From Nitrososphaerota archaeon (GTDB lineage: Archaea > Thermoproteota > Bathyarchaeia > Bathyarchaeales > Bathycorpusculaceae), in assembly GCA_031274765.1 (NCBI GenBank), contig JAISPR010000117.1:1-41752 (forward strand): a DNA stretch of 41,752 nt, written 5' to 3'. The notes under the pieces were generated by a model. It searched no databases, was not told the DNA's origin, and saw only the letters and a program-made list of their open reading frames with translations. Made by a program: the position numbers and the translations under genes. The first letter of the stretch is position 1, and each line of letters starts with the position of its first letter. This document shows positions 17,647 through 25,984 of the stretch, in pieces.

Positions 17647-19713
17647 CTACACTTTTTGGTTTATAGCACCCCGAGTATAGGGTATAAACTCACGAATCTG
17701 CTCAATACTTGTTTTCCCCGCTCCCTCACGTTGCTCTTTTGAAAGCTTTGCAGTAATCAAACGCATAATCATCTGCAAAAGCTCTTTACCCTGATAGTCA
17801 CCTGGAAGCAAAACAACATAAGTTTTTGTTTTTGCCTTCACAGAATCTATAGGACCACCAACAAAACAGGTTTCATTATCCACCAAGACACCTATAGCAA
17901 CCCTGAGCGGCGTATTACGGTACCAGTTTCGCTTGCCCACCACAAAAAAAGCACCATGAGGAATAGATTCACCACTGGGACCACTTTTACTTAACTGATC
18001 CACCCTAACCCAGTAAACATCTGCTGATCCTGCATTTTCCCGCCAAGCCCGCGAAAAAGAAGCCGCATACTCTGCAGCTTCCTTTAGAGCCTGATCAGTT
18101 ATAGATTTGCCCTCTGCTTTGATAACAACAAAAGGCGAACCAGTAATTTCTGCGTGAAACACCACATCTTCTTGGGCAGTGTATTTTTTTATAAGCACCT
18201 CATTACTCACTGTGTCTTTACCTGCCACCACTAAAAAACCATCAGACGTTGTGAACCAACGAAACTTTTCATACCACTGTTTGCTCGCCATCGCCTCTTT
18301 GCGCTTAGAGAGCACTTCCATAATTTGAGCAGGTTTGAGATTTTTTAGCGCCTCGGCCTCTTGGAGTATGCGCTCTGAGTGAGCAAGTTTCTTTTTAGAT
18401 TCATTTAGTGCAACTTGGGCACCTTGGGCTTTCTGTTTTGCCAACTTACTCTTCTCATAGTAAGCGTTAGCATTTTCAAAAAACGATTTGCGCAAACTGA
18501 ACCCAAAATGGTAACCATCAAGAAACAGATTAAGAGTCAAATTCTTGCCATCAAACGATTCGGTATATAACGCAGGGGGTTTACCAGCTTTTTTAGCAGC
18601 CATAACCTGCTCAATTATAGCACTCCAAGCATACCCTTGGTTATTAGCTTGGAGGAGTTGTTCCTGAAAAGTCTGAAGCTCAGTGAAATGTGCATAGATA
18701 ACATCTCCAATCTGCTTATCCCGCTCAGTTTTCTTTGCTTCCTCAGCAATGGAACGCTCCTGTTCAGCCACAATACGTCTTAGTCGTGCCGTCTCCTGTT
18801 TGAGCTGATCGACTTCAATTGTGCCTGCGGCTTTCTCAGTAGCCATAATCCGTAGATAAAACTCATCAAGCGCTCCATTGAAAGACGCAAAGGATTGCGT
18901 AGAGTGTCCTTGATAACGCACAAGCCTAAAGGGCACCGCATCCAAAAAATCGCCCGCCGCATCAAGAATTATAACTGGTTCTAGTTTATTCTCTAAAACA
19001 GCAGATAACAAAGACCCCAGAGCTCCAAAAACTGCTGACAGCTCTATTTTTGTGAGGTCGTTGCTTTTTCGAGTTTTCTCTATACCAGCTCTGAGTAAAA
19101 GCTCCTCGGCATAAACACCACCAATACCCAAAAACCGCGCCAACGTGCGCACGATTTCAGCATCACCTGCGTCTTTTAAGCCCTCTTCAAGTTCGGTCAG
19201 AGTGATTTTGAATGGATCTTTACCACTTGCGGGTGGATACACCAGAACCTGGTTGCGTTGAATATCTCGGTCGCGCATATGCTTCAGGTGCATAGCTTGG
19301 ATGATGATGTTTTGTTCATTTGTGAGTATCATGTTGCCATCACCAAATAGTTCCACCACTAAATTTAACAGGCCGGTTTTGGTTTCAAAGGTTACAGTTA
19401 TAATACGTTCAAATTCATACTGCTTGATGTGTCTAAGCCAGGAATCTCGGAGGTAGCGGCGCATAAGCATACAAAATGGAGGGGGCTCGGTGGGGCTTTC
19501 TTCGGTGTAGCTGGTGCTGTGGAGTCGTCTGCCGATATCTATAACGAGTCGGATGGGAGGTTGGTCTGTTTTGTGAAGTTTGAAGATAAAAGTTTTTTCT
19601 CCAAACTGGTAGATGTTGTTTACTCTGGAATCAGCTATTAGGGGCTGAAGTTCTTTAACTGCGGCAGATATGTCAAAGCTTGTGAGGTCTTTTTTGGGCA
19701 ACTCGGGCACCAT
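17647..19713 (-). CDS. rqcH: RqcH/NFACT family ribosome quality-control protein
   Basis: A 688-aa protein with the NFACT layout. The N-terminal NFACT-N (FbpA-like) domain covers about 1-230 (VNNIYQFGEKTFIFKLHK). A helix-hairpin-helix-like segment follows near 190-220 (FLGIGGVYAEELLLRAGIEK), then a long charged coiled coil at about 300-450. The C-terminal NFACT-R domain (DUF814) spans about 475-600 (KFRWFTTSDGFLVVAGKD). Relatives bind split large ribosomal subunits and recruit tRNA to add C-terminal tails to stalled chains. The start is ATG 19713, about 25 bases from a TATA-like AATTTATAG, so the transcript is probably leaderless. It is divergent from the 19844 gene, and a palindrome lies in the shared promoter. 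Confidence 0.92.
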   Translation of the reverse strand: MVPELPKKDLTSFDISAAVKELQPLIADSRVNNIYQFGEKTFIFKLHKTDQPPIRLVIDIGRRLHSTSYTEESPTEPPPFCMLMRRYLRDSWLRHIKQYEFERIITVTFETKTGLLNLVVELFGDGNMILTNEQNIIIQAMHLKHMRDRDIQRNQVLVYPPASGKDPFKITLTELEEGLKDAGDAEIVRTLARFLGIGGVYAEELLLRAGIEKTRKSNDLTKIELSAVFGALGSLLSAVLENKLEPVIILDAAGDFLDAVPFRLVRYQGHSTQSFASFNGALDEFYLRIMATEKAAGTIEVDQLKQETARLRRIVAEQERSIAEEAKKTERDKQIGDVIYAHFTELQTFQEQLLQANNQGYAWSAIIEQVMAAKKAGKPPALYTESFDGKNLTLNLFLDGYHFGFSLRKSFFENANAYYEKSKLAKQKAQGAQVALNESKKKLAHSERILQEAEALKNLKPAQIMEVLSKRKEAMASKQWYEKFRWFTTSDGFLVVAGKDTVSNEVLIKKYTAQEDVVFHAEITGSPFVVIKAEGKSITDQALKEAAEYAASFSRAWRENAGSADVYWVRVDQLSKSGPSGESIPHGAFFVVGKRNWYRNTPLRVAIGVLVDNETCFVGGPIDSVKAKTKTYVVLLPGDYQGKELLQMIMRLITAKLSKEQREGAGKTSIEQIREFIPYTRGAINQKV

Positions 19714-19737
19714 TTGGATGTATAGGGATGCTATAAA

Positions 19738-19785
19738 TTAACCGTTTTCCAACTCGGGTCGATTTTTGTAGCGTAGAAACGGTTA
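19738..19785. promoter_or_regulatory. Inverted repeat in a divergent promoter (possible operator)
   Basis: ATTAACCGTTT and AAACGGTTAAT form a perfect 11-bp inverted repeat separated by about 26 bases. The left arm overlaps the TATA-like region of the rqcH gene. The spacing suits a dimeric regulator bound on two faces or a DNA loop. Regulation of both flanking genes is inferred. Confidence 0.45.
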
Positions 19786-19811
19786 ATACTTGGGTATCCT
19801 TTTTAAGAAGG

Positions 19812-19820
19812 CATAAATAT
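19812..19820 (+). promoter_or_regulatory. TATA-like box of the 19844 gene
   Basis: CATAAATAT lies about 25-30 bases upstream of the ATG at 19844. That places transcription start at or just before the start codon, so the mRNA is probably leaderless. There is no Shine-Dalgarno motif before the ATG, which agrees. Confidence 0.5.
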
Positions 19821-19843
19821 AGTGTGCCAAGGATTAGATTTAG

Positions 19844-20143
19844 ATGTCTCCTATCGTTCAGCTTTACTTGATTCGAACCACGTTAGGTATACTCGCGGGG
19901 GGTATATCAGCCGCTTTAGCCCAGTTTATTTTTGTTGAAGCAACTGATTTTGTACCATTGATCAATTGTATAACTGTAGCTATTGCTGTCTATCTTGTAA
20001 CTTTCTATGTCTTGAAAGCTGTTTACAGAAATAAAGTAGAGCAGCAATCGAAAATTCTTAGCACTGGGATAGGTATGTATTTCTTTGTTTGGATAGCTTC
20101 GCTTGTGCTTATCTATACTGCATTGCAGATATATTTAGTGTAG
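19844..20143 (+). CDS. Small three-helix membrane protein, conserved-looking
   Basis: A 99-aa protein with three hydrophobic segments: about 8-30 (a Gly/Ala-rich LGILAGGISAALAQ region), 38-58, and 75-97. A short basic loop (KAVYRNKVEQQSK) sits between the second and third and is probably cytoplasmic. No catalytic motif is visible. It resembles small archaeal membrane proteins of unknown role often encoded near information-processing genes. It is divergent from rqcH and convergent with the radA operon, with 15 bases between stops. Confidence 0.7.
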   Translation: MSPIVQLYLIRTTLGILAGGISAALAQFIFVEATDFVPLINCITVAIAVYLVTFYVLKAVYRNKVEQQSKILSTGIGMYFFVWIASLVLIYTALQIYLV

Positions 20144-20158
20144 GAAAAATAAAAATAG

Positions 20159-20614
20159 TTATTCTTCTTCTTTGGTTGTTTTTATTTCTTTTAAAAAGTT
20201 GGCGATGGTAGCTTGACTTTTGTCGCCTTTTAGGGTTTCGATTTTTGTGTCTCCAGTTGCTTTTTCAGATGTTGGAATTGTTATGCGTGAGAGAATACGC
20301 ATACAATCAGCCCAAGCAGAAAAGTATCCTCGATCAAAGTCGCCGTGTAAGCCGTTGCCCATGTGTGCGAGAAATTCTTTGCGATAATCATTTAGGGCCA
20401 CTTTATCTGACACATCGACCTTTGAAAGAAAGGCGTAGTCGTCAGTGTTTTTGCGTGACAAATACATTCCATAGAGTGCACGGAAGTATCCTCGGTTCCA
20501 TTCGGTACGTTGCATTTTCTGTTTAACGCGTTCCAACTCGCGTTCAGCTTCAGCAAATTGTCTGTTAACTATTAGCTGGAAGTATCGGGTTACTAAGGCT
20601 TGGGCAATAGGCAT
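20159..20614 (-). CDS. Conserved-looking hypothetical protein downstream of radA
   Basis: A 151-aa soluble, mostly helical protein. Residues 1-90 look like a helical repeat (RYFQLIVNRQFAEAERELER, then WNRGYFRALYGMYLSRKN), and a second similar unit (FDRGYFSAWADCMRILSR) follows at about 93-110, so WNRGYF/FDRGYF may mark an internal duplication. The end is charged (KEIKTTKEEE). The ATG at 20614 lies two bases after the radA stop codon, so it is translated with radA. A role in recombination is suggested only by this coupling. Confidence 0.7.
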   Translation of the reverse strand: MPIAQALVTRYFQLIVNRQFAEAERELERVKQKMQRTEWNRGYFRALYGMYLSRKNTDDYAFLSKVDVSDKVALNDYRKEFLAHMGNGLHGDFDRGYFSAWADCMRILSRITIPTSEKATGDTKIETLKGDKSQATIANFLKEIKTTKEEE

Positions 20615-20616
20615 GT

Positions 20617-21672
20617 TTAGCGTCCACGGGTTTTTGTTGCTTTCTCTTCTTCAGAGACATCCTCTATTCCGTTTTCGGTGACTTTAAGTATTTCCTCTCC
20701 TTCAGGCAGATATGGACTTGAAACCAGTCTTGCGATTCGTATTGGTCCATGGGACGCTCGACGAAGATAGATACGAGTGTGGCTTGTGTGGCCAACAATG
20801 TTACCGCCGATGGGGTGAATGGCATCACCGAAAAACTGATCTGGTTTAGCCATAACCTGATTGGTAACAACTGCCACAGCATTAAATGCTCGAGCTAACG
20901 CAGTAAGTTTATGCATATGTTTATTGAGTTTTTGTTGTCTGGAAGCCAACATTTCTCTGCCGATGTATTCGCTCCTAAAGTGTGCAGTTAAAGAATCAAT
21001 TATGATTAATTTAATGTTGTTTGCCTTGATGATTTCATCAGCGTTTTCAAGCAGAAACATTTGATGGTCACTTGTGTATGCTTCAGCATAGATGATGTTT
21101 TTTACGGCTTGCTCGGGATCTAAACCGACAAATTTAGCCATCTGCACAATACGTTCCAATCTAAAAGTGTTCTCAGTGTCCACATAGAGAACACCCCCCG
21201 CGAGTCCACCCCGTTCAGGGGGTAACTGAACATTGATACAAAGTTGGTGGCACATTTGACTTTTACCACTACCATATTCACCATAGTATTCGGTTATAGT
21301 TTGAGTTTCCAATCCACCCGCAAGAACTTTATCTAAAGCTTTACTGCCTGACGTTAATCGTAGCACCGTTTTACGCATTTTGTAGAGTTCATCCGCACGG
21401 ATAAAAGCAATGCCGATTGAGGAGCGTGCCGCCTGAATTATTTGGAAGGCTTTTTTTTCACTGACACCAACGGGATCGAGTTCACGACTGGTTGCCATTG
21501 CCAGTGATTCAACGGTGTGATAGCCAAGTTCACGGAGTTTCCCCGCAGTTGCCGGGCCAACACCGGGTAAATCTTCGATAAATTCATATTTCTTTTTATT
21601 CTCTTCTATTTGTTGCATCAGGTTTGATATTTCAGAGTTTTCTTCCTGATTTTGGTCAATGTCTTCGGACAT
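20617..21672 (-). CDS. radA: DNA repair and recombination protein RadA
   Basis: Archaeal RecA/Rad51-type strand-exchange protein. The ATG at 21672 follows a GTGA ribosome-like site; a GTG at 21681 would add three residues. Counting from that GTG, an N-terminal helix-hairpin-helix domain lies at 35-64 (DLPGVGPATAGKLRELGY), the polymerisation motif F-x-x-A is FIRA at 93-96, Walker A is GEYGSGKS at 134-141, and Walker B is the LIIIDSLT segment. Loop L2 is within the DQFFGDAIHPIGGNIVGH region. Length and domain order are normal for RadA. The protein forms filaments on single-stranded DNA. It heads a two-gene operon with the 151-aa protein. Confidence 0.97.
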   Translation of the reverse strand: MSEDIDQNQEENSEISNLMQQIEENKKKYEFIEDLPGVGPATAGKLRELGYHTVESLAMATSRELDPVGVSEKKAFQIIQAARSSIGIAFIRADELYKMRKTVLRLTSGSKALDKVLAGGLETQTITEYYGEYGSGKSQMCHQLCINVQLPPERGGLAGGVLYVDTENTFRLERIVQMAKFVGLDPEQAVKNIIYAEAYTSDHQMFLLENADEIIKANNIKLIIIDSLTAHFRSEYIGREMLASRQQKLNKHMHKLTALARAFNAVAVVTNQVMAKPDQFFGDAIHPIGGNIVGHTSHTRIYLRRASHGPIRIARLVSSPYLPEGEEILKVTENGIEDVSEEEKATKTRGR

Positions 21673-21872
21673 GTTATTCACAGCTTGTGATGATGTTGTA
21701 TTAGGGTCTATTTAAAACAAACGAATATACTACGTTCCCAAGGAGGGGAGAGATGAGTGAAAGTGAAACCTTACTCAAACGTGAGCGGCACCATTTTTAT
21801 AAGTGATGAACAATAAGCAGATAAATATGCAACTGCATTATCCATCAATAGGTTGAGCATCTATTGGATAAC

Positions 21873-23087
21873 ATGAAATACATACTTATCATCGGCGACG
21901 GCATGTCTGACTATCCAATAGCAGAACTGGGAAACAAAACCCCCCTACAGGTAGCCGCCAAACCGAACATAGACACTATAGCCGCCAGAGGTAAAAATGG
22001 CTTAATCAAAAACGTTCCTGACGGATGCACACCGGGTTCTGATGTCGCCATATGTGCAGTATTGGGCTATGACCCACGCATCTACTGCACAGGCAGAGGA
22101 GCACTTGAAGCACCGGCAAGAAATATAACCCTTGGCACAGAGGACACGGCATATAGATGTAACATTATCACAGAGGAAAATGGAACTATCGCCGACTACT
22201 CCGCAGGACACATAACAACCAAAGAAGCAACTCAACTCATAGAAGCAGTTAAAGAAATATACTATAAACCCGGCAAAATAGAATTTTATCCTGGTTTAGA
22301 CTACCGCCACTTTCTAATCATGCGCAACTTTACCCAACCTGAACAAATCTATTGCAGCCCACCCCATGACGTCATAGGACAAGCCATTGATGATGTTATG
22401 CCAAAAGCTAAAGGGCCAGAAGTAGAAAACAACACCCAGTTACTTAGAGATATGATTGAGGGTTCCAGAAACATTCTACACAATCACCCCGTCAACATAG
22501 CCAGAAAAAAAGCAGGAAAACGTCCAGGAAATCTGATTTGGCCCTGGGGCGGCGGAAAAAAACCCGCGATGCCCACACTTAAAGAAAAATTTGGCATAAA
22601 ATCAGCTGTTATTTCCGCTGTTGACCTTGTTAGAGGACTGGGCATTTATGCCGGTATGGATATTATAACCGTCGAGGGTGCCACTGGCTTGTACAACACT
22701 AACTATGAAGGCAAAGCAGACGCCGCAATAAAAGCCCTTGAAACCCACGATTTGGTTTGTGTACATGTCGAATCTCCAGACGAAGCAGGACATGTACACG
22801 ACTACAAACTAAAAGTACGCACCATCGAAGATTTGGATAAAAGACTGGTAGGCAGAATTCTAAACAACATAGGAGAACCATATGCAATTGCTGTTCTGCC
22901 AGATCATCCCACACCAGTAAAAATTGGAACCCACACAAGTGACCCTGTACCTTTCACGATAGCTGCACCAAACTTGAAACCTGATAACGTCAATGCGTTC
23001 GATGAATTTTTGGCAAAACAAGGCGGATTTGGCTTAGTTGAGAACGATTACTTGTTGACTATTTTGCTTTCCTTGGGCAAGAACTAA
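21873..23087 (+). CDS. Cofactor-independent phosphoglycerate mutase family enzyme (ApgM / proposed homoserine kinase type)
   Basis: An alkaline-phosphatase-superfamily enzyme of 404 aa. The ATG at 21873 gives MKYILIIGDGMSDYP; the in-frame TTG three codons earlier is less likely. Metal and catalytic residues are visible in GDGMSDYP, in PGSDVAICAVLGYDP (candidate Ser/Asp site), in ESPDEAGH and in LPDHPTPVKIGTHT. The IWPWGGGKKP and DHPTPVKIGTHTSDPVPF blocks look closer to the subgroup proposed as homoserine kinases than to classical archaeal ApgM, so the reaction could be 3-phosphoglycerate/2-phosphoglycerate conversion or threonine-pathway phosphorylation. The gene starts a plus-strand unit whose stop overlaps the end of the convergent 23084 gene by four bases. 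Confidence 0.88.
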   Translation: MKYILIIGDGMSDYPIAELGNKTPLQVAAKPNIDTIAARGKNGLIKNVPDGCTPGSDVAICAVLGYDPRIYCTGRGALEAPARNITLGTEDTAYRCNIITEENGTIADYSAGHITTKEATQLIEAVKEIYYKPGKIEFYPGLDYRHFLIMRNFTQPEQIYCSPPHDVIGQAIDDVMPKAKGPEVENNTQLLRDMIEGSRNILHNHPVNIARKKAGKRPGNLIWPWGGGKKPAMPTLKEKFGIKSAVISAVDLVRGLGIYAGMDIITVEGATGLYNTNYEGKADAAIKALETHDLVCVHVESPDEAGHVHDYKLKVRTIEDLDKRLVGRILNNIGEPYAIAVLPDHPTPVKIGTHTSDPVPFTIAAPNLKPDNVNAFDEFLAKQGGFGLVENDYLLTILLSLGKN

Positions 23088-23392
23088 ACACTATTTAGGC
23101 TTGTCTGTTCTGCACCGATAGCTTTGAGGCGCTTGTTTATGACCGATTGAATTTCGGGATCATCTTCCTGATGTGAGGCATCGATTAAGAGTTTTTTTGC
23201 CACATCATGGCTTTTGATCCCAAACAGTTTAGCGAATTTGCTACTTCGTTTTTCAAGTATCCGAAAATAACGCGGTAGAACACAGACGAAATTTAGAGGA
23301 TAATATTTGCTTTTGTCAAGATCGACAACGACAAGCTGGATGGGTTCGATTCGTTGACCAGTGTTTTTTATTGCATAAAGTTTTAGATTCAT
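23084..23392 (-). CDS. Hypothetical protein
   Basis: A 102-aa soluble protein. The first half is a beta-rich segment (MNLKLYAIKNTGQRIEPIQL then VVVDLDKSKYYPLNFVCVLP) and the second half is helical and charged. The ATG at 23392 is preceded by AGAAGGTGGGTAA, which includes a good GGTGG ribosome site, supporting a real gene. Its stop overlaps that of the convergent 21873 gene. No family is recognised. Confidence 0.6.
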   Translation of the reverse strand: MNLKLYAIKNTGQRIEPIQLVVVDLDKSKYYPLNFVCVLPRYFRILEKRSSKFAKLFGIKSHDVAKKLLIDASHQEDDPEIQSVINKRLKAIGAEQTSLNSV

Positions 23393-23656
23393 TTACCCAC
23401 CTTCTCTTACATAATTAGCAAGTTATGGATAACAGTAAGTTGAATTTACAGTTATAATTATCCATCACGTCAAACCATATTAAACTTTCCCAAAAATCAA
23501 AGAATTATTTTTTCTGAAAATTATTTCACTTTTAGAATTATCTTACTAATAGCGACATCGCCACCCAAATCAATAGCAGTATATCCAACCAAACCTAGGC
23601 CGCAACTCACAAATATACTCGAATAGTTTAAAAATTAGACCTATTAAAATAGGTAT

Positions 23657-23780
23657 CACCGCCTCTTGCAAAAACCCACACACAAACAACAAACCAACTA
23701 ACACAACCCTCAAAATAACCCACCATTCCAAAATCCAATTAAAATCAGACAAATACGCCAACAAAAACACCAAAAACACA
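23657..23780 (-). repeat. R2 dispersed repeat, copy b
   Basis: This matches 17411-17532, with the central 50 bases almost identical. It sits inside the remains of an IS630-like transposase, directly after its FFEWWF segment. Read on the minus strand the combined DNA gives an open 110-codon frame (23570-23902) that looks like a membrane protein; I treat that frame as a chimera of transposase remnant and repeat. Confidence 0.65.
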
Positions 23781-23814
23781 ACGACCGCCGAGAAATTTTT
23801 AGCAAAAAAATCCA

Positions 23815-24196
23815 TCACAAACCACCACTCAAAAAATGCACCCACCGTCGAATACTCATAACACACAGGCGCCACCACTCCACCATTAAAGAGACCGCAC
23901 ATAACGTTTAAGCAGTGAAATTTCCGCCCTCACCTAATGTCTTCGACACGTTTTCCCCTGGTCCATAAGCGTATTCACGCACCAGGTATTTTCTTATACC
24001 GCATTGGTCAATATAGGTGCAGTTTGCTTCTGGAATCTTGTTTAGAAGGGGTTGGTAGGCGGCTCGTTTTTCAGGGGATTTTTCGCGGTAGGTGAAAAGT
24101 TTTTTTACGCGTTAATTTATGCTTGACCATAGCGTAGTATATTGCGGAGACGGTGCAGTTGAAATGGGTGGCTATTTCTTTTAGATAGGCGTCGGA
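23815..24196 (-). pseudogene. IS630-family (Spn1-like) transposase fragment
   Basis: Minus-strand segments in shifted frames match the order of an IS630-type transposase. The helix-turn-helix is DAYLKEIATHFNCTVSAIYY then AMVKHKLTRKK. After a frameshift in an A run comes YREKSPEKRAAYQPLLNKIP and YIDQCGIRKYLVREYAYGPG, where YID carries the first catalytic Asp. A further shifted block is MCGLFNGGVVAPVCYEYSTV then GAFFEWWF. The N-terminal HTH and the C-terminal DNAxFHRKK/PPYSPDLNPIE part are missing. The 5' side stops exactly at the R1 repeat (24197) and the 3' side at the R2 repeat. It is dead. Confidence 0.75.
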
Positions 24197-24299
24197 GACT
24201 GTCCATAAACTAGATTTTTTCGTGTTTTTAACGGAAACGGACAGAGAAAAACAGCCTTTTTCTTGTTTTTCTGGGAGTTTTGTTAGTTTTCTGACAGTC
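24197..24299 (-). repeat. R1 dispersed repeat, copy b
   Basis: A 103-bp element bounded by GACTGTCCATAAACTAG at the left and, read inward from the right, GACTGTCAGAAAACTAA. The ends are therefore inverted repeats of about 16 bp. The interior ACGGAAACGGACAGAGAAAA is the complement of the interior of copy c (CTGTTTTCTCTGTCC type), so this copy is inverted relative to copies a and c. It abuts the IS630 remnant. Confidence 0.7.
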
Positions 24300-24772
24300 G
24301 GGGGGTGTTTTTAGAGTTGTTGAGTATAGTTTAGTAGACCTTAGCGTTATTAGTGTTTAGCGGTAGAGCGTACATTTTGTTGGCAAGTTATTGTGACAGC
24401 TATGTTTTAAGTGTACGTTTTTTGAATCATTTGGACAACGCACACTCATTTTTAGAATCGACAAATAATAACGCCTAAGGTCTAGTGTCTCGTGTGGCGT
24501 AGCGGTTGTTTGTTTGGGTGTGGTGGGTGTGTTAGTTGGGGTTTTGTTTGTTTTTTGTTTTTTTGGTTGTTGGGTTTGGGTTTGTTTTTGGTGGGGTTGG
24601 TTTGTGTTGTTTGGATTTGGTTTGTTTTGTTTTTGGGGTTTGTTTTTTGTGTTTTTTGGTTTGTTGGAGTGTTTTGGGTAGGTCTTGTTTTAAACTGCCG
24701 AATGTCAGAAGTTACATCCACACGCTGAGACGAAAAAAGCATATATGATAAGAATACCGTTTTTCATTAGAT
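24300..24772. repeat. G/T-only tract (C-free on plus strand) upstream of trpS
   Basis: Positions 24504-24683 contain no C for 180 bases and few A, the mirror image of the 8630-8834 tract. There are many G runs (GGGTTTGGGTTT, GGGG) that could form G-quadruplexes. Long frames read here (24482-24748, both strands) have compositions dictated by the bias and are not genes. A TATA-like CATATATGA near 24740-24748 lies about 35 bases before the trpS start. Confidence 0.6.
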
Positions 24773-24781
24773 GTGAAAGAT

Positions 24782-25918
24782 ATGACTACTGAAGAAAACG
24801 GCACGGACATGATTGTTACCCCATGGGAAGTCAAGGGCAAAGTCGATTATGAGCGGCTTATAAAAGAATTTGGCACTCAGCCTCTTACACCTCAGCTTTT
24901 GGATCGCATAGTAAAATACACAGACAAAATACATTTGCAACTTGAACGCAAAATTTTCTTCAGTCATCGTGATCTTGACACGATTTTTGATCTTTATGAT
25001 AGGGGCATTAAATTTGTGCTCTATACGGGCAGAGGCCCAAGCGGTCCTGTCCATATTGGACATTTGGTGCCATGGATTTTTTCGCTCCATATGCAGCAAA
25101 AATTTAGAACGCGACTTTATTTCCAAATCACTGATGATGAAAAGTATCTTGTTGGGGATGAGAGAAATCTAAATGAAACAAAGATGTGGAGCTATGAAAA
25201 TGCACTTGACTTTATTGCGTTGGGGTTTAAACCAGATGACACATTTATAATCTATGATACAAAAGACATCGATTTACTCTATGATATCACCCTTGAGGTC
25301 GCTAAACGCATTACCTATAGTACGGCAAGGAGCACCTTTGGTTTTCAGGATAGCACAAACATAGGCTGGGTTTATTGGCCTGCTGTTCAAGCGGCGCCAT
25401 GTTTTGTACATAAAAAGCTTACCGGTGAAAATGTTCCAGCACTGATTCCTGCAGCTATAGATCAGGATCCTTATTGGCGAGTAACGCGGGATGTTGCGCA
25501 GAAACTGGGCTACTATAAACCGGCACAGATTCATTGTCGTTTTCTTCCAGGACTTGGGGCAGGTGGAAAAATGAGCGCTTCGATGCCTGAAACTAGTATA
25601 TTTACGGTGGATTTGCCAGATGTGGTTAAGAAGAAAATTTGGAATGCCTTTACAGGCGGTAAAGGGACGGCTGCTGAGCAACGTAGAGACGGCGCGAATC
25701 CCGATATTTGTAGTATATTTCAATATTATTTTTATCTTTTTGAAGAAGACAACAGTAAACTTGTGGAAAGAGAACGCCGGTGTCGTGGGGGAGAGATGTT
25801 GTGTGGGGAATGTAAAAAAGATATTGTAGAAAAACTTAATTATTTTCTTGAAAGCCATAGAAAACGTCGGGAAAAAGCCAAAGACATTATTGAAAAGTAT
25901 CATATTAAACGCTCATAG
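24782..25918 (+). CDS. trpS: Tryptophanyl-tRNA synthetase (archaeal/eukaryotic type)
   Basis: Class I synthetase that charges tRNA-Trp. Counting from the GTG at 24773, the HIGH signature is in GPSGPVHIGHL (HIGH at 94-97) and the second signature is KMSAS at 266-270, the form common in archaeal and eukaryotic TrpRS. The ITDDEKYL and AAIDQDPYWRVTRD segments are also typical. I prefer the ATG at 24782; the GTG would add three residues. A TATA-like box about 35-40 bases upstream and the lack of a strong ribosome site suggest a very short leader. Length is normal. The gene is isolated between two transposase graveyards, but its own frame is intact. Confidence 0.96.
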   Translation: MTTEENGTDMIVTPWEVKGKVDYERLIKEFGTQPLTPQLLDRIVKYTDKIHLQLERKIFFSHRDLDTIFDLYDRGIKFVLYTGRGPSGPVHIGHLVPWIFSLHMQQKFRTRLYFQITDDEKYLVGDERNLNETKMWSYENALDFIALGFKPDDTFIIYDTKDIDLLYDITLEVAKRITYSTARSTFGFQDSTNIGWVYWPAVQAAPCFVHKKLTGENVPALIPAAIDQDPYWRVTRDVAQKLGYYKPAQIHCRFLPGLGAGGKMSASMPETSIFTVDLPDVVKKKIWNAFTGGKGTAAEQRRDGANPDICSIFQYYFYLFEEDNSKLVERERRCRGGEMLCGECKKDIVEKLNYFLESHRKRREKAKDIIEKYHIKRS

Positions 25919-25984
25919 ATATTTGTATCGTTTTACATACAGAACAAAAGAGACCAAATAGAAAATAGAAACAAAAATCAAAAT

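Noticed and set aside
24482-24748. Trp/Phe/Leu-rich and Thr/Gln-rich frames on both strands
   Set aside because: Both come from the G/T-only tract and overlap each other. The hydrophobic composition is forced by G and T codons.
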